Shown piece after piece: positions 52,543 through 61,973 of a stretch of DNA of 64,000 nt. How positions within the stretch are numbered: the stretch's first letter is position 1; every line of letters starts with the position of its first letter. The notes under the pieces are model-generated. The model did no database searches. It worked only from the letters and a program-made list of their open reading frames with translations, and had not been told where the DNA came from. Source of the stretch: JAEUMG01 sp046349315 (GTDB taxonomy: Bacteria > Pseudomonadota > Alphaproteobacteria > Rhizobiales > Aestuariivirgaceae); contig JAXMCQ010000011.1 of NCBI GenBank assembly GCA_046349315.1, forward strand, positions 62,001-126,000. Direction: 5' to 3'. Both the position numbers and the translations under genes were made by a program.

Positions 52543-54516
52543 CTAGGCACCCGGATTCTTGTAAAGTCCGCGCCAGTCGATAGCCTTGGCGCCGAAGTCG
52601 AGCCGGCATTTGATCTCCACACCATCGACATCAAAGCCGTTGCGGGTTTCGATGTAGGCACCTTCCTGTCCCTCGAGATAGGCGTATTCGATCGTGTCAA
52701 TCTGGGCGGGGTTTGCCGAGAGATACCAGGCGGTTGCGCTCGAAACATCAAGCCGCGGTTCAGCAATCGGCGCCAAGGTGCGGATCGACTGCGGAACAAC
52801 GTCACCGGTCTTGGCGGGAATGAGGTTCTGCGCGACCAGTTGTTCGGCGGCAAGCTCGAGAGCGGCCGGCACCAGGAGATAAGCAGGACGGATGTTGAGC
52901 ACCGTCTTTTTGTCGAGTCCGGTCTGCTTTGCCATGGTGGCTCGGGCCTCACCGACCGTCGTCACGCTCAGGGCTGCGCCGCTCGCCGCAAGGTTCTTAT
53001 GATTGGCATGAAATAGCGCTGCGCCGTCGGCCATAGCCGCGTTGGCGATGATGATGCCCCACACCACATCGCTTTCAAGGGTGGCGATGGCGGTGCCATA
53101 CATGGCAGGAATGCGGGTGAAGGCGTCGAGATCATCGTTGATCAGGACCTGGCGCGTAATGCCGACGACCCGGCCATAGGTCTCGATGCGATAGCTTTCC
53201 TTCGATTCAGCGATGGTACCGCGCTTGAACTCGCCACTCTCGTTGATCTTCAAGAGTTGCGGCACCTCACCGATCTGGACCCGGTTCATGGGCTTGAAGT
53301 CGGAAGCAAGCACCTGCCGGCAGAAGGGCACGAAGGTGCGCGGATAGACATCATAGGCCTGGCGCAAGGTCTTGTTGGTGACGGCCGATAGAATCTCCGG
53401 GAAGTCGGAGGTCGAATGGAGAGCCCGGGTGGCAATTTCGTCGCGCGAAAGCCCCCGTACATTGACGCCCGCCGAGGCCAGAAACTCGCGCGAAAGCTCC
53501 AAGAGCGTCATGCCGCGATATTCGCGGGCAGGCTCACTCAGGGCGAACAATGTCGGACTGTAGCGATGCAATAACGCGTTGGCGACCGCTTCGCGCCGGG
53601 TCGAGCGTTCGTCGCGCCCACCGAGGCGGAACCGCGACATGCGGAAAGGTCGCGTTTTATCGGCCGTATCGGCCACCTTATCGAGAATGACGCGGCGGGC
53701 CTCGTCGAGAGCAACGCCGCGTCCGACCAGATCCTCAGCGAGGACGCGCTCCAGACCAAGGCGGTTTGCCAACTCGTAAATGGTGCCGACCCGTTCCCGC
53801 TCCTCCGCCTGGGCACTGGCAATCAGAGCCTGGGTATCAGGCTGAGGTTCGGCAGGACGCACGATAGGCTCCGACGGAATGGGAGCGGGAGCAGGGGCAG
53901 GAGCCGCAGCCGGCGCAGGGGTCACGACAGTTTCTTCCATGGAAGTCCTCTCTTTGTGGGATTCGCCCCGGTCTACGATGCAGGGCATTTGCGGGTCAGC
54001 CGACCGGAAGCCGGCAGCCGGATCGGCCCCGACCGGGACGGCCGAAATCTCAAACGGGGTCCAATCGACGGCTCGCCACAGTTCCGGGGCATTGGCGGGC
54101 CGCGCGACCTCGTAGCGATGGACCTGGTAACCGATCGAGACAGCACGCAGATGGCCGGCCTGAACGTCGGCCCAGAGAGGCTCGACATCTTCGCGTTCTG
54201 AAAAACGCACCCGCGCGATACCGCGGCCATCTTCGATCCGCGCCGTACCGGGGACGACCGAGCCGATAACACTGTCGAGGGTGCGCAGGTCATGCACTTT
54301 CAACAATGGCCCTCCTGCATTAAGCCGCTCCAATCGGACATTGGCGGGGTCCATGCTCAGCTCTTCGTCGAAAGGCTCACCAAACAATGGCTGGCGCCTC
54401 ACCCTGGCACCCGTCGACCAGACCACCTCGATCGAGCGATCCTGCGCGTCGAGCGTGGCGGGCAGCAAATCGGCGGCGCGGCGAAGGGCAGGCAGATCAA
54501 TCGTATCCTGCATCAA
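52543..54516 (-). CDS. Prohead protease and major capsid protein fusion
   Basis: One 657-residue frame joins two head proteins. Residues 1 to about 180 are a U35-like prohead protease (catalytic His in LLKVHDL, Ser in LRAVSIGYQVHRYE). A proline/alanine-rich linker near residues 195-215 (TPAPAAAPAPAPAP) follows, then a capsid domain from about residue 290 onward (FDVDGVEIKCRLDFGAKAID near the end). Fused protease-capsid genes are a known design in alphaproteobacterial phages; self-cleavage would release the shell protein. The length and both domains look intact. Confidence 0.88.
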   Translation of the reverse strand: MMQDTIDLPALRRAADLLPATLDAQDRSIEVVWSTGARVRRQPLFGEPFDEELSMDPANVRLERLNAGGPLLKVHDLRTLDSVIGSVVPGTARIEDGRGIARVRFSEREDVEPLWADVQAGHLRAVSIGYQVHRYEVARPANAPELWRAVDWTPFEISAVPVGADPAAGFRSADPQMPCIVDRGESHKERTSMEETVVTPAPAAAPAPAPAPIPSEPIVRPAEPQPDTQALIASAQAEERERVGTIYELANRLGLERVLAEDLVGRGVALDEARRVILDKVADTADKTRPFRMSRFRLGGRDERSTRREAVANALLHRYSPTLFALSEPAREYRGMTLLELSREFLASAGVNVRGLSRDEIATRALHSTSDFPEILSAVTNKTLRQAYDVYPRTFVPFCRQVLASDFKPMNRVQIGEVPQLLKINESGEFKRGTIAESKESYRIETYGRVVGITRQVLINDDLDAFTRIPAMYGTAIATLESDVVWGIIIANAAMADGAALFHANHKNLAASGAALSVTTVGEARATMAKQTGLDKKTVLNIRPAYLLVPAALELAAEQLVAQNLIPAKTGDVVPQSIRTLAPIAEPRLDVSSATAWYLSANPAQIDTIEYAYLEGQEGAYIETRNGFDVDGVEIKCRLDFGAKAIDWRGLYKNPGA

Positions 54517-56033
54517 TTCTCTCTTTCAGAAGCAACAGCGGCCTCATCAGCCTGCATCACGCCGGTTTTGGTGACGCGGCGCGGATCACTGTCGAGAATG
54601 AGCCCCAAGGCATCGAGCTTGGCGTTCATGGCGGCGATTTCGGCGAGCACCGCATCGGGGTTGTGACCCTGCCGGGCGATGGCTTGCGCCAAGGTCATGG
54701 TACCGGAGCGCATCGCCAGGAGATCAGCCATGGCGTCTTTCAGTGGATCGACGGCCTCGAAGCGCGGTGGTGACCACTCGACGGCAATTTGCGGTCTTGG
54801 CAATCGTCCGGCAGCCCAAGCCTGAGCCGTAAACCAGTCCCAGACCGGCTGGCACAACATCGGAATGACGATCTGCCATTGCACGGCGTCAATCAGGCGG
54901 CGGAATTCGACGAGACCGGCGCGGATGGACGAGTAATTCACCTGGCTCAGATCGCCGGTGAGCAATTCGTAGGGCATGCGGAATCCCGCCGCCACGATAT
55001 GCAACTGTGCTCGTAGCCACTCAGCTACGCCGGCCGTGGTCGCCGGCTGGTTGAAACGGATATCCTTGCCGCCCCTGGCATAGGCTATGAGGCCCGGTTC
55101 GAACTGCTCGACACGATTGCCATCGGCATCGACGACGGTGGGCGCAATGCCCTGTTCCGCCTCATCGGCACCAAGAACGATGCCGACGACGCAAGCCTCC
55201 GTCTTCTTGCGCACGAGCTCGGCTTGCGTCCAGTCATCGAGATCGCGCAAGGCGCGCATGACCGGCGTTCCCCATGGCACGCCACGCACCTGTGTTCGCT
55301 GCTTTTCATAGAGATGCACAATGTCGGCAGCCGAAATCGGATAGCTGTCAAATCGTCGCCCTCTGGTGACGATGCTGTCGCCGGGATGCTGCGCGAACAG
55401 CCAATAGGCCCGGCGCTCACCAAGGTTCGAGAATTCGATTCCCTGCACGATGCGCCCACCGTCGACGAGGTCGCCATTCCGTCCCGCATCGAGCATGTCG
55501 GCTTCGAGCAACTGCACTTGCAATGGCACAGCGAGACCGTCACGGGCACGACGCGGACGGCGGCGCAAGAACACCTCGCCCGCTTCGACCATCTGCCGGC
55601 ATGCCAGGGTTTGCAGGCCGATAAAGTCGAGTTGTCCATCGGCATCGCATTGAGCCGACCAAGTTTCCCAAAGTGCATTTACTCGGACATCGAGCTTGTC
55701 GTCCCCGCTCGAAGCGCGTGGGATAATCCCCGAGCCGACGATGTTGTTGACCAGCACCGAAAGCGCCTTCGCGGCATGCGGGTTGTTGCGCACAAGATCG
55801 CGCATGCGATCGCGCAGCAACGCGCCTGCAACGCCAATCTCGGCATCGGCCGAAGTTCCCACCGCCCTCCAGCCATCCGTACGCCGCCCCTTGGCCGCCC
55901 CATCATAGCCGCGCGTCAGAGCCTCGAAGCTTTGACGTGCAAGCGCTCGGCGGAGTGCTGCTCGCGGCGCGACGGTCCCGATCGCCCGGTCGAGCCAGGT
56001 CGTCGGGTGACGCTCGTCCTTCATCATTGGCAA
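54513..56033 (-). CDS. Phage portal protein, lambda family
   Basis: A 506-residue protein of the lambda/PBSX portal type. Typical segments are RDLVRNNPHAAKALSVLVNN, IVGSGIIPRA, GRRFDSYPISAADIVHLYEK and FRMPYELLTGDLSQVNYSSI. Twelve copies form the ring through which DNA enters the head. Its stop overlaps the protease-capsid start. Length is normal and no frame break is seen. Confidence 0.9.
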   Translation of the reverse strand: MPMMKDERHPTTWLDRAIGTVAPRAALRRALARQSFEALTRGYDGAAKGRRTDGWRAVGTSADAEIGVAGALLRDRMRDLVRNNPHAAKALSVLVNNIVGSGIIPRASSGDDKLDVRVNALWETWSAQCDADGQLDFIGLQTLACRQMVEAGEVFLRRRPRRARDGLAVPLQVQLLEADMLDAGRNGDLVDGGRIVQGIEFSNLGERRAYWLFAQHPGDSIVTRGRRFDSYPISAADIVHLYEKQRTQVRGVPWGTPVMRALRDLDDWTQAELVRKKTEACVVGIVLGADEAEQGIAPTVVDADGNRVEQFEPGLIAYARGGKDIRFNQPATTAGVAEWLRAQLHIVAAGFRMPYELLTGDLSQVNYSSIRAGLVEFRRLIDAVQWQIVIPMLCQPVWDWFTAQAWAAGRLPRPQIAVEWSPPRFEAVDPLKDAMADLLAMRSGTMTLAQAIARQGHNPDAVLAEIAAMNAKLDALGLILDSDPRRVTKTGVMQADEAAVASEREN

Positions 56034-56088
56034 TATCAGGGATGGACGACTGTAAAGTCGGCGAGCGGGTCTTGCGTCATCGGCGCGT

Positions 56089-56298
56089 TCAGCGCGAGAA
56101 CCCTGCGAACCCGGCGAGCGGCAGGCGATTGTCGGACGTAGCCGTCATCTCGCGCTCGATGGTGCGGATGCGGGACAGAAGATCGGCGGCCGAACCATAT
56201 TCGACGGTCCTGCCTTCATAGCTGACCCGTAATGTGCCCGACGCAAAGGCGCGCCTGAGCGCATCGAGTTCGGCATCCGTCCAGTTCATCGCAGCCAT
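56089..56298 (-). CDS. gpW-like head-tail joining protein
   Basis: A 69-residue protein (MAAMNWTDAELDALRRAFAS) with the helix-hairpin-helix pattern of gpW (TLRVSYEGRTVEYGSAADLL). gpW plugs the portal exit and links head to tail. It lies between terminase and portal, the usual place. Its start overlaps the terminase end. Confidence 0.8.
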   Translation of the reverse strand: MAAMNWTDAELDALRRAFASGTLRVSYEGRTVEYGSAADLLSRIRTIEREMTATSDNRLPLAGFAGFSR

Positions 56299-58312
56299 CC
56301 TTTGTTACGCCCTGAGAGCCAGTCGGATCGGCGCTTCCCGCCGATCGCGGGAGTTCGCGCCAATACGCCAGCGGAAACCGGCGTGTCCGGCCTTGCATCG
56401 ACTATCCCTTCAGGCTTCCGCCCGACCTGGTCCTCAAGATCGCGCCATTTTTCGTCTGACCAGCGATCAGCACCAGCGATCCAGGCGGCTGCCCTGGCAT
56501 AGACCCTGCAATCGAGCACTTCATTGCGCTCCCGCAGCTTCTGCCATTCGAGTTTCTGGAATCCGCGACGCGTCTTCACGCTCACCAGTTGTTCGGCGAC
56601 CAATTGCTTGACCCATTCCGCCTCGAGCCCTTCGGCAAATGCACGAAGCCTGGCGGATATTGCGCGCCGTCGGTCAATTCCTCATCGAGCCGGGCGATGT
56701 AGTCTCAGATGGCGATAGGTCTCGCTCTTGAAGGTTGAGACCGCGACCGTCCACAGCCCGCTCCGCGGCGTAATTTGCGGCCCGCTTCGGTGACGTCGAC
56801 GAAACTCGCCGATAACTGGCGCCGCCCTCTATTGAACCCTTCGACACCTTTAAGCGGTGCCACCTGCGCATGGCCCATCGCGCGCGCCCAGGCATAGACC
56901 GCAGGTGATTGATAACCCGTATCAATGCCGAGAGCTTGGCAAGTCCCAATCGCGCGCCATGGGCATGCGGCCAGGTGCGAGTGAGCAAAGCAGATAAGCC
57001 AGCCCAGCTCGGCATGCTCTGGCCTGCCCTCGATGAGGATGTGGTCGATAAGCCAGCTGGTGAGAGCCCGACCCCACGCCCAGACAGAGACTTCAATTCG
57101 GTCCTTCTGGACATCGGCGCCGGCGGTCAGAAACAATCCCCCGCTCGGGACGGTGCCAACCGACCATTCCTCACGCCGCTCATAGAGCCGCTGCCAATCG
57201 GGGGCTTCGCCAGTCTCGATCCAGGTTTCGCCGAGAATGCCGTTCTTGAAGCTGCGCTTGGCCTCATCATTGCCCTGTGCCGCGTCCCATTGGCGCGCAA
57301 TGGCCTCCCAGGAAAGCCAGCCAACCGGTGAATAAAGGGCCGACAAATGAAAGCCGATGGTGCCGGGATCGGAGGATTCAGCAGTCGGCCGCCATTCCCC
57401 GCCCAAGAGCATGGCGGTCTTGTGATGCTCCTCGATCAAGGCGTCACAGGATTGGCACTGGTATTGGGCGGTCTCAGGTTTTCCTTTCTCCCAGTGCAGA
57501 CGCTCGAAGCGCAACCATTGCCAATACCCGCAATGGGGGCAGGGGACGAAGAAACGCCGCTGATCGGACGCTTCGAATTCCCGCTCGATCCGCGAGATTC
57601 CCTGGATGGTCGGCGTCGAGGTGAGAAACACTTTCGAGCGCCACGAAAACGTCCTGGTGCGTGCCTCCGCCAGGGCGACGGGATCGCCTTCCTCATCGGC
57701 CGAGGGCGGATAGGCGTCGACCTCATCGAGAAACAGATAGCGCGCCGGCATGGATCGCAAGCCCACCGCGCTATTGGCGCCGGTGAGAACCAGGAGTCCG
57801 GCCGGAAACTCCTTCGACAAAACGGTGTTGCCGGCATCACGTGCGCGTGCTGGTTTGACGCGCTCGCGCAGGACCGGACTTTCGGCGATCAGTGGCTCGA
57901 TGCGCTGGCGCGAGAAACGTTTGGCAAGCTCGACTGTCGGTTGCACCGCCAGCATCGGGCCTGGTGCATGATGAATGACGTAGCCAATCCAGTTATTACC
58001 GCCTTCCGAAGCCCCAACCTGTGCCGCCTTCATGAACACGACGCGCCGTGCGGGATGCGACGGCGACAATGCGTCCATGATCGCCCGCACATATGGCGTG
58101 CGATCGGTCCGATACCGGCCAGGCTCAGCCGATGCCCTGGGGCTCAGCCAGCGGTGTTGGTCCGCCCATTCCGAGACGCTGAGGGCCGGATCGGGCTTGA
58201 GCCCTTCCGACCACGACTGCCAAAGCTCTTCACCGCCATCGAAGTCGAACAGCTCAATCTCAGCGGAATTCGTGGCGGACCTCGACGAGCTCGGCGAGGT
58301 GGGCGCGGACAT
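56286..58312 (-). pseudogene. Terminase large subunit (gpA family), frameshifted
   Basis: The N-terminal ATPase is intact: the Walker A-like VVFMKAAQVGASEGGNNW near residue 90, Walker B YLFLDEVDAYP and the zinc-ribbon cysteines CPHC and CQSC. Near 57000-56945 the sense swaps phase and returns (LSALLTRTWPHAHGARLGLA is in another frame). After about 56760 the frame ends at 56705, while VAEQLVSVKTRRGFQKLEWQ and ERNEVLDCRVYARAAAWIAG continue in another phase to 56286. The nuclease part is therefore separated from the motor. The first two shifts cancel each other, which suggests indel errors or decay rather than a recent event. Confidence 0.82.
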
Positions 58313-58805
58313 GCGTCTCCAGAAGCTTCTGCATGGGATGCGCCTCGACCCCCAGTTCCGCCGCCATCAGGGCGGCAACCCGGGCCGGCCAATTGACCCA
58401 GGCATCGCGCTCCTCACGCGCCAGGCGGAAGACCAAACCTTGTGCCTTGGCCCGGTCGACAAGTTCGCCCTTCATGCGCTGCAGACGCAGGCGGGCAAGA
58501 TGGGCCTTGGCGATCTCATGCGCGGTTCGCGCCTGAACGAAGGTGATATTGCCGCCCGCCGGCAATCCCTGTTCTTTGAGCGTCTCGCGTACCGAGCTGA
58601 CCACGGCTTCAGCGACAGGCTTCAGGCCTTTTGGCTTCGCCGCGGTCCTGACCGGGTCGCTCTGCCGGGCCCATGCGGCATCGGCATTGGCCGGATCGAC
58701 GGAGCCGTCGGCTTCAAGCGCAATGCGCCCCGCTTTAACGGCCTTCAATACCGCCACATGGCTGACGCCGCGTTGGCGTGCATAGGCACGCAGCGATATT
58801 CCCAT
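58260..58805 (-). CDS. Terminase small subunit (Nu1-like)
   Basis: A 181-residue DNA-binding protein starting MGISLRAYARQRGVSHVAVL, a winged-helix-like start as in lambda Nu1. A coiled region (TAHEIAKAHLARLRLQRMKG) and C-terminal LIVRE-like helices (ETHVRAHLAELVEVRHEF) follow. It recognises the packaging site and recruits the large subunit, whose gene overlaps its 3' end by about 50 bases. Confidence 0.85.
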   Translation of the reverse strand: MGISLRAYARQRGVSHVAVLKAVKAGRIALEADGSVDPANADAAWARQSDPVRTAAKPKGLKPVAEAVVSSVRETLKEQGLPAGGNITFVQARTAHEIAKAHLARLRLQRMKGELVDRAKAQGLVFRLAREERDAWVNWPARVAALMAAELGVEAHPMQKLLETHVRAHLAELVEVRHEFR

Positions 58806-58902
58806 GATCAGCCGGGCCCAAAGATAGCAATCTGATTGCGCCTAATCTCTTGGCTTCCCGGCAAAGTGAAGCATTCATGGCTCATCATCAAGGGAGACCG
58901 AC

Positions 58903-59124
58903 ATGCCCAGCACTGCCAAGAAACAGACCGCCATCGATGCTTTCATGACGAGGAAGCTCGAAATCGACATGATGCTCAAGCGTCTGACGGCACTCAGCGA
59001 TGAACATTTCGATGTCGGCCCGGACGAGATCAATTGGGGTCATGTCGGGACGCTTGCGCATTATGCCGAACTCCTCAAACGCATCACCGACAGCGCCTTC
59101 AAGGAAGGCGAACAAGCCGAGTAG
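58903..59124 (+). CDS. Small hypothetical protein, copy 1 of a duplicated gene
   Basis: A 73-residue protein (MPSTAKKQTAIDAFMTRKLE) with an acidic helical core (LTALSDEHFDVGPDEINWGH). It is divergent from the terminase genes. GGGAGACCG gives a good ribosome site before the ATG. A second copy with mostly silent differences lies at 61051-61269. The AGCCCCGC/GCGGGGCT hairpin after the stop is also repeated. Function unknown, but the codon-level conservation shows that the protein is selected. Confidence 0.75.
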   Translation: MPSTAKKQTAIDAFMTRKLEIDMMLKRLTALSDEHFDVGPDEINWGHVGTLAHYAELLKRITDSAFKEGEQAE

Positions 59125-59145
59125 AAGCCTCTGCTTTTTTGATTC

Positions 59146-59173
59146 AGCCCCGCTCGGTTCGCCTGGCGGGGCT
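59146..59173 (+). terminator. Hairpin after the small gene, copy 1
   Basis: A perfect 8-base-pair stem AGCCCCGC/GCGGGGCT follows the small gene. A near-identical hairpin follows copy 2 at 61287-61314. No T run follows, so it is a weak terminator at best. Confidence 0.45.
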
Positions 59174-59415
59174 CGCGGTAGATGCCGGCGATCACCGCTG
59201 GTTCACGAAGGCCCGAAGAGCGAGCGGATCGAAACGACATGCTCGGTGTGCCATCGCGATCCTGAATGCTCGCTTCATGCACGACGAGCCCGACCAGATC
59301 GTGTCCCGTGCGGATATCAATTTGCGGCGGATCAAATGTTTGCAGGCTGCTTTCTGCTATGAGGGCTGTCGATTGCTGCGGCAGCCCCAGATACGATCAT
59401 TTGGAGACCAACTCA

Positions 59416-60060
59416 ATGAGCACCCTGACAAAGCTGGCGCTTGGCATGATGGGACAACTCCGTCCAAAGCCTGCGAAAGGTGATGCAACGCCAAAAATCA
59501 CCCTCCCAACGCCGGTCCAAACGGGCGGCATGCCCCTGATGGAGGCGATCTCGAAGAGAAGTTCGGGTCGCGATTTTGCCAGCACGAACCTGCCGCTCGC
59601 CGTGCTCTCCCAACTCCTATGGGTGGCGTATGGCGTCAGCCGACCCACCGGCATGCGCACCGCACCCTCGGCAATGAATGCACAGGAAGTCGACCTGTAT
59701 GTCGCCCTGCCACAGGGTGCCTATCTCTATCTCGCCGCAACGCACGAGTTGGAATTGGTTGCTAGCAGCGACGTGCGCCGAGTAACCGGATACCAAGACT
59801 TTGTCGACGAGGCCCCGCTCGATCTGGTGTTTGTGGCCGACCTTGCCCGCATGAAGCTCGTTCCCGTCACCCAGCGTGATATATACGCCGCAGTGGCGGC
59901 GGGCGCGATATGCCAGAACATCTATCTGTTCGCAGCAAGCGAAGGGCTAGCGACAGTAATACGGGCTTGGATCGATCGTGAGGCCATCGCTAATGTGCTT
60001 GGGCTTAGCCATGACCAGCATGTCCTGTTGTCTCAGACAGTCGGCTACCCCAAGGGCTGA
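59416..60060 (+). CDS. Nitroreductase-family protein (SagB/ThcOx-like)
   Basis: A 214-residue FMN-type oxidoreductase. The segment PLMEAISKRSSGRDF with its R-R/S-R pattern, LLWVAYGVSR and TAPSAMNAQEVDLYVALPQG are typical of the SagB/ThcOx branch. The VAAGAICQNIYLFAASEGLA helix and AWIDREAI near the end complete the fold. ATG 59416 is chosen because it begins MSTLTKLALGMMGQLRPKPA with a sensible leader. Many SagB-like enzymes oxidise peptide azolines, but this one has no such partners nearby; substrate unknown. It is cargo between the two copies of the small gene. Confidence 0.82.
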   Translation: MSTLTKLALGMMGQLRPKPAKGDATPKITLPTPVQTGGMPLMEAISKRSSGRDFASTNLPLAVLSQLLWVAYGVSRPTGMRTAPSAMNAQEVDLYVALPQGAYLYLAATHELELVASSDVRRVTGYQDFVDEAPLDLVFVADLARMKLVPVTQRDIYAAVAAGAICQNIYLFAASEGLATVIRAWIDREAIANVLGLSHDQHVLLSQTVGYPKG

Positions 60061-60084
60061 CGTTATCCATGCCGTCAACCCAGC

Positions 60085-60250
60085 CAGCTATGATGCAAGG
60101 TCCCTCCCGGGTGAGTACTTGGGCAGAAAGAGGAGCCTTGCACCGGTTGAGCGAATGGCGTACCGCGTGCCCTGTGCTTTATGCGAGCCGAGATTGTCCA
60201 TGATGACGATGTCGCCGGCGCGCAGCGCGGCGCCCGGGTCTGTTTCGTCT
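60085..60250 (-). pseudogene. IS630-family transposase fragment
   Basis: The minus strand reads ALRAGDIVIMDNLGSHKAQG and LLFLPKYSPG, the catalytic Asp region of IS630/ISxo-type DDE transposases (VMDNLSSHK, LPPYSPDLNPIE). The rest of the gene and the terminal repeats are missing. Confidence 0.7.
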
Positions 60251-60261
60251 CAAAGCTGGTC

Positions 60262-60825
60262 TCATTGCCTTGCCGATCCTGCGGCGTAGGGTTTGAGCTC
60301 CACTTTCGCGGCTGCGAGACGCCGATAGAGGTCGCGGCGCCGGGTGATCGGCCACCAATCATAAAGGAAAATTTCTAACGGTCGCCAATTTGCGACCCAG
60401 CCGAGGATCAGCAGGCTTTCCTCGAACAGCCGCCGAAAAGCAGATTCAGAAAAATAGCTGGCCGCGATGCGAGCTATAACAAGACAAGCAACCAGTATTG
60501 GCACACCGATTAGGAGTGATCGACGGCCGATCCGAAAGAGCTCATTAAGGTCGCGTCCGATTGTGCCAGCCCGATACGCGAAATATCTCGCGAATGATCC
60601 ACTCAGCGCCTGTGCGGCCCTCATCTGATCAGCGCTATCAGGGAAGTGTACTACGATTCTAATAGGTTGATCGTGGGGCAGTTCGCGAGCCCAGCTGAAG
60701 ATGTATTCCTCGGCGTCTTTGTCGAGATCGCGCTCGGGAAAGGGATAGGGGTCGAGCGTATCGAACAGCTGATCAATCTCATCAACGCGTATCTCAATAG
60801 CCTTGCCAGTGTCCGTCACGACCAA
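60262..60825 (-). CDS. Hypothetical membrane protein
   Basis: A 187-residue protein with two hydrophobic segments (LLIGVPILVACLVIARIAA and ESLLILGWVANWRPLEIFLY) and a charged N-terminal domain rich in acidic residues (VVHFPDSADQMRAAQALSGS). The ending FLYDWWPITRRRDLYRRLAA is a pattern seen in small conserved membrane proteins of proteobacteria. Function unknown. Together with the nitroreductase and the IS630 fragment it forms the segment between the duplicated genes. Confidence 0.6.
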   Translation of the reverse strand: MVVTDTGKAIEIRVDEIDQLFDTLDPYPFPERDLDKDAEEYIFSWARELPHDQPIRIVVHFPDSADQMRAAQALSGSFARYFAYRAGTIGRDLNELFRIGRRSLLIGVPILVACLVIARIAASYFSESAFRRLFEESLLILGWVANWRPLEIFLYDWWPITRRRDLYRRLAAAKVELKPYAAGSARQ

Positions 60826-61050
60826 GGTCCCGTTCGATCCAAGCTAGCTTTACTTAAACTCTAGTCGCTGCGTTTCCTCTCAATCTAATGAGCTCCGCAA
60901 GAAACTCCATATCAAGTAAATTCGACATAATGCCCTCCGTAGGAACTGACCTCGTGTTATCGTTTGCGGCCCCACATCGAACCGCGCTTAATCGCCTTGG
61001 CTTCCGCGCCAAGTGAAGCAATCATCGGCTCACCAAAACGGGAGACCGAC

Positions 61051-61269
61051 ATTCGCATCACCGAAAAACAAACCGCCCTTGACGCCTTCATGGCCCGCAA
61101 GCTCGAGATCGACACGATGCTCAAGCGTCTGACGGCACTCAGCGATGATCACTTCGATGTCGGCCCGGACGAGGTCAATTGGGGCCATGTCGGGACGCTC
61201 GCGCATTACGCCGAACTCCTGAAACGCATCACCGACAGTGCCTTCAAGGAGGGCGAATACGCCCAATAG
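61051..61269 (+). CDS. Small hypothetical protein, copy 2, start codon altered
   Basis: The 72 codons ending at TAG 61267 are nearly identical in protein sequence to the gene at 58903 (LTALSDDHFDVGPDEVNWGH) with differences mostly in third positions. The sequence before the gene is also shared (GGGAGACCGAC), but where copy 1 has ATG this one has ATT. Either the rare ATT start is used or the copy is silent. The downstream hairpin (61287-61314) matches that of copy 1. Confidence 0.6.
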   Translation: MRITEKQTALDAFMARKLEIDTMLKRLTALSDDHFDVGPDEVNWGHVGTLAHYAELLKRITDSAFKEGEYAQ

Positions 61270-61286
61270 CATCTGGACTCTTGCTC

Positions 61287-61314
61287 AGCCCCGCGCAGTC
61301 CGGCCGGCGGGGCT
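61287..61314 (+). terminator. Hairpin after the small gene, copy 2
   Basis: An 8-base-pair AGCCCCGC/GCGGGGCT stem with a different loop from copy 1. No T run follows. Confidence 0.4.
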
Positions 61315-61374
61315 CGGGGCAGTAGCAGGGCCCGCGATGGTCGCGAGCTCGCCCAGACCGAAAGGGTCAGCCCC

Positions 61375-61968
61375 ATGAAACTCTCAGATACCCAACTCGT
61401 CATTTTAAACGCTGCTTGCCAGCGCGACGACCGCCTCGTGCTCCCGCTGCCCGGCCGACTCAAAGGGGGTGCGGCGGCGAAGGTCATCGACAGTCTCATT
61501 ACCAAGGGTCTCGTCGAGGAGGTCGATGCCAAGCGTGGCGATCCCGTCTGGCGCAAGACCGGCGATGGTCACGGTGTGACCTTGGTCATCACCGATGCAG
61601 CACTTGCCGCCCTGGGCATCGAGCAAGATGCAAGCCCTGCCAAGGCTGGTCGTCGCGCCAGTGCTGCCGACGATGTTGATCGAGGGGGCGGCACTCCTGC
61701 CGAACATGGAGGGGCCGCCACGAAGGCCGAGGCGAAAGAGAAAAGCCGCAAGCAACGCGCACCGCGCCAAGACAGCAAACAGGCGCAACTCATCTCGCTG
61801 CTTAGCCGGGCCAAGGGTGCGACCATCGATGAGATCGTCAAGGCGCTTGACTGGCAACCGCATACTGTGCGTGGCGCCATTGCTGGGGCGCTGAAAAAGA
61901 AGCTCGGATTGACTATCATCTCCGAGAAGTCTGAACGGCGCGGTCGTATTTACCGAATCACTGACTAA
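61375..61968 (+). CDS. DUF3489-domain protein
   Basis: A 197-residue protein. The N-terminal part (LSDTQLVILNAACQRDDRLV) and the C-terminal winged-helix DUF3489 domain (RAKGATIDEIVKALDWQPHT, VRGAIAGALKKKLGLTI) are linked by a basic, alanine-rich stretch. Such proteins are common in rhizobial prophages close to the terminase genes and are probably DNA-binding. It is expressed from the opposite strand to the structural genes. Confidence 0.85.
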   Translation: MKLSDTQLVILNAACQRDDRLVLPLPGRLKGGAAAKVIDSLITKGLVEEVDAKRGDPVWRKTGDGHGVTLVITDAALAALGIEQDASPAKAGRRASAADDVDRGGGTPAEHGGAATKAEAKEKSRKQRAPRQDSKQAQLISLLSRAKGATIDEIVKALDWQPHTVRGAIAGALKKKLGLTIISEKSERRGRIYRITD

Positions 61969-61973
61969 AGCCA

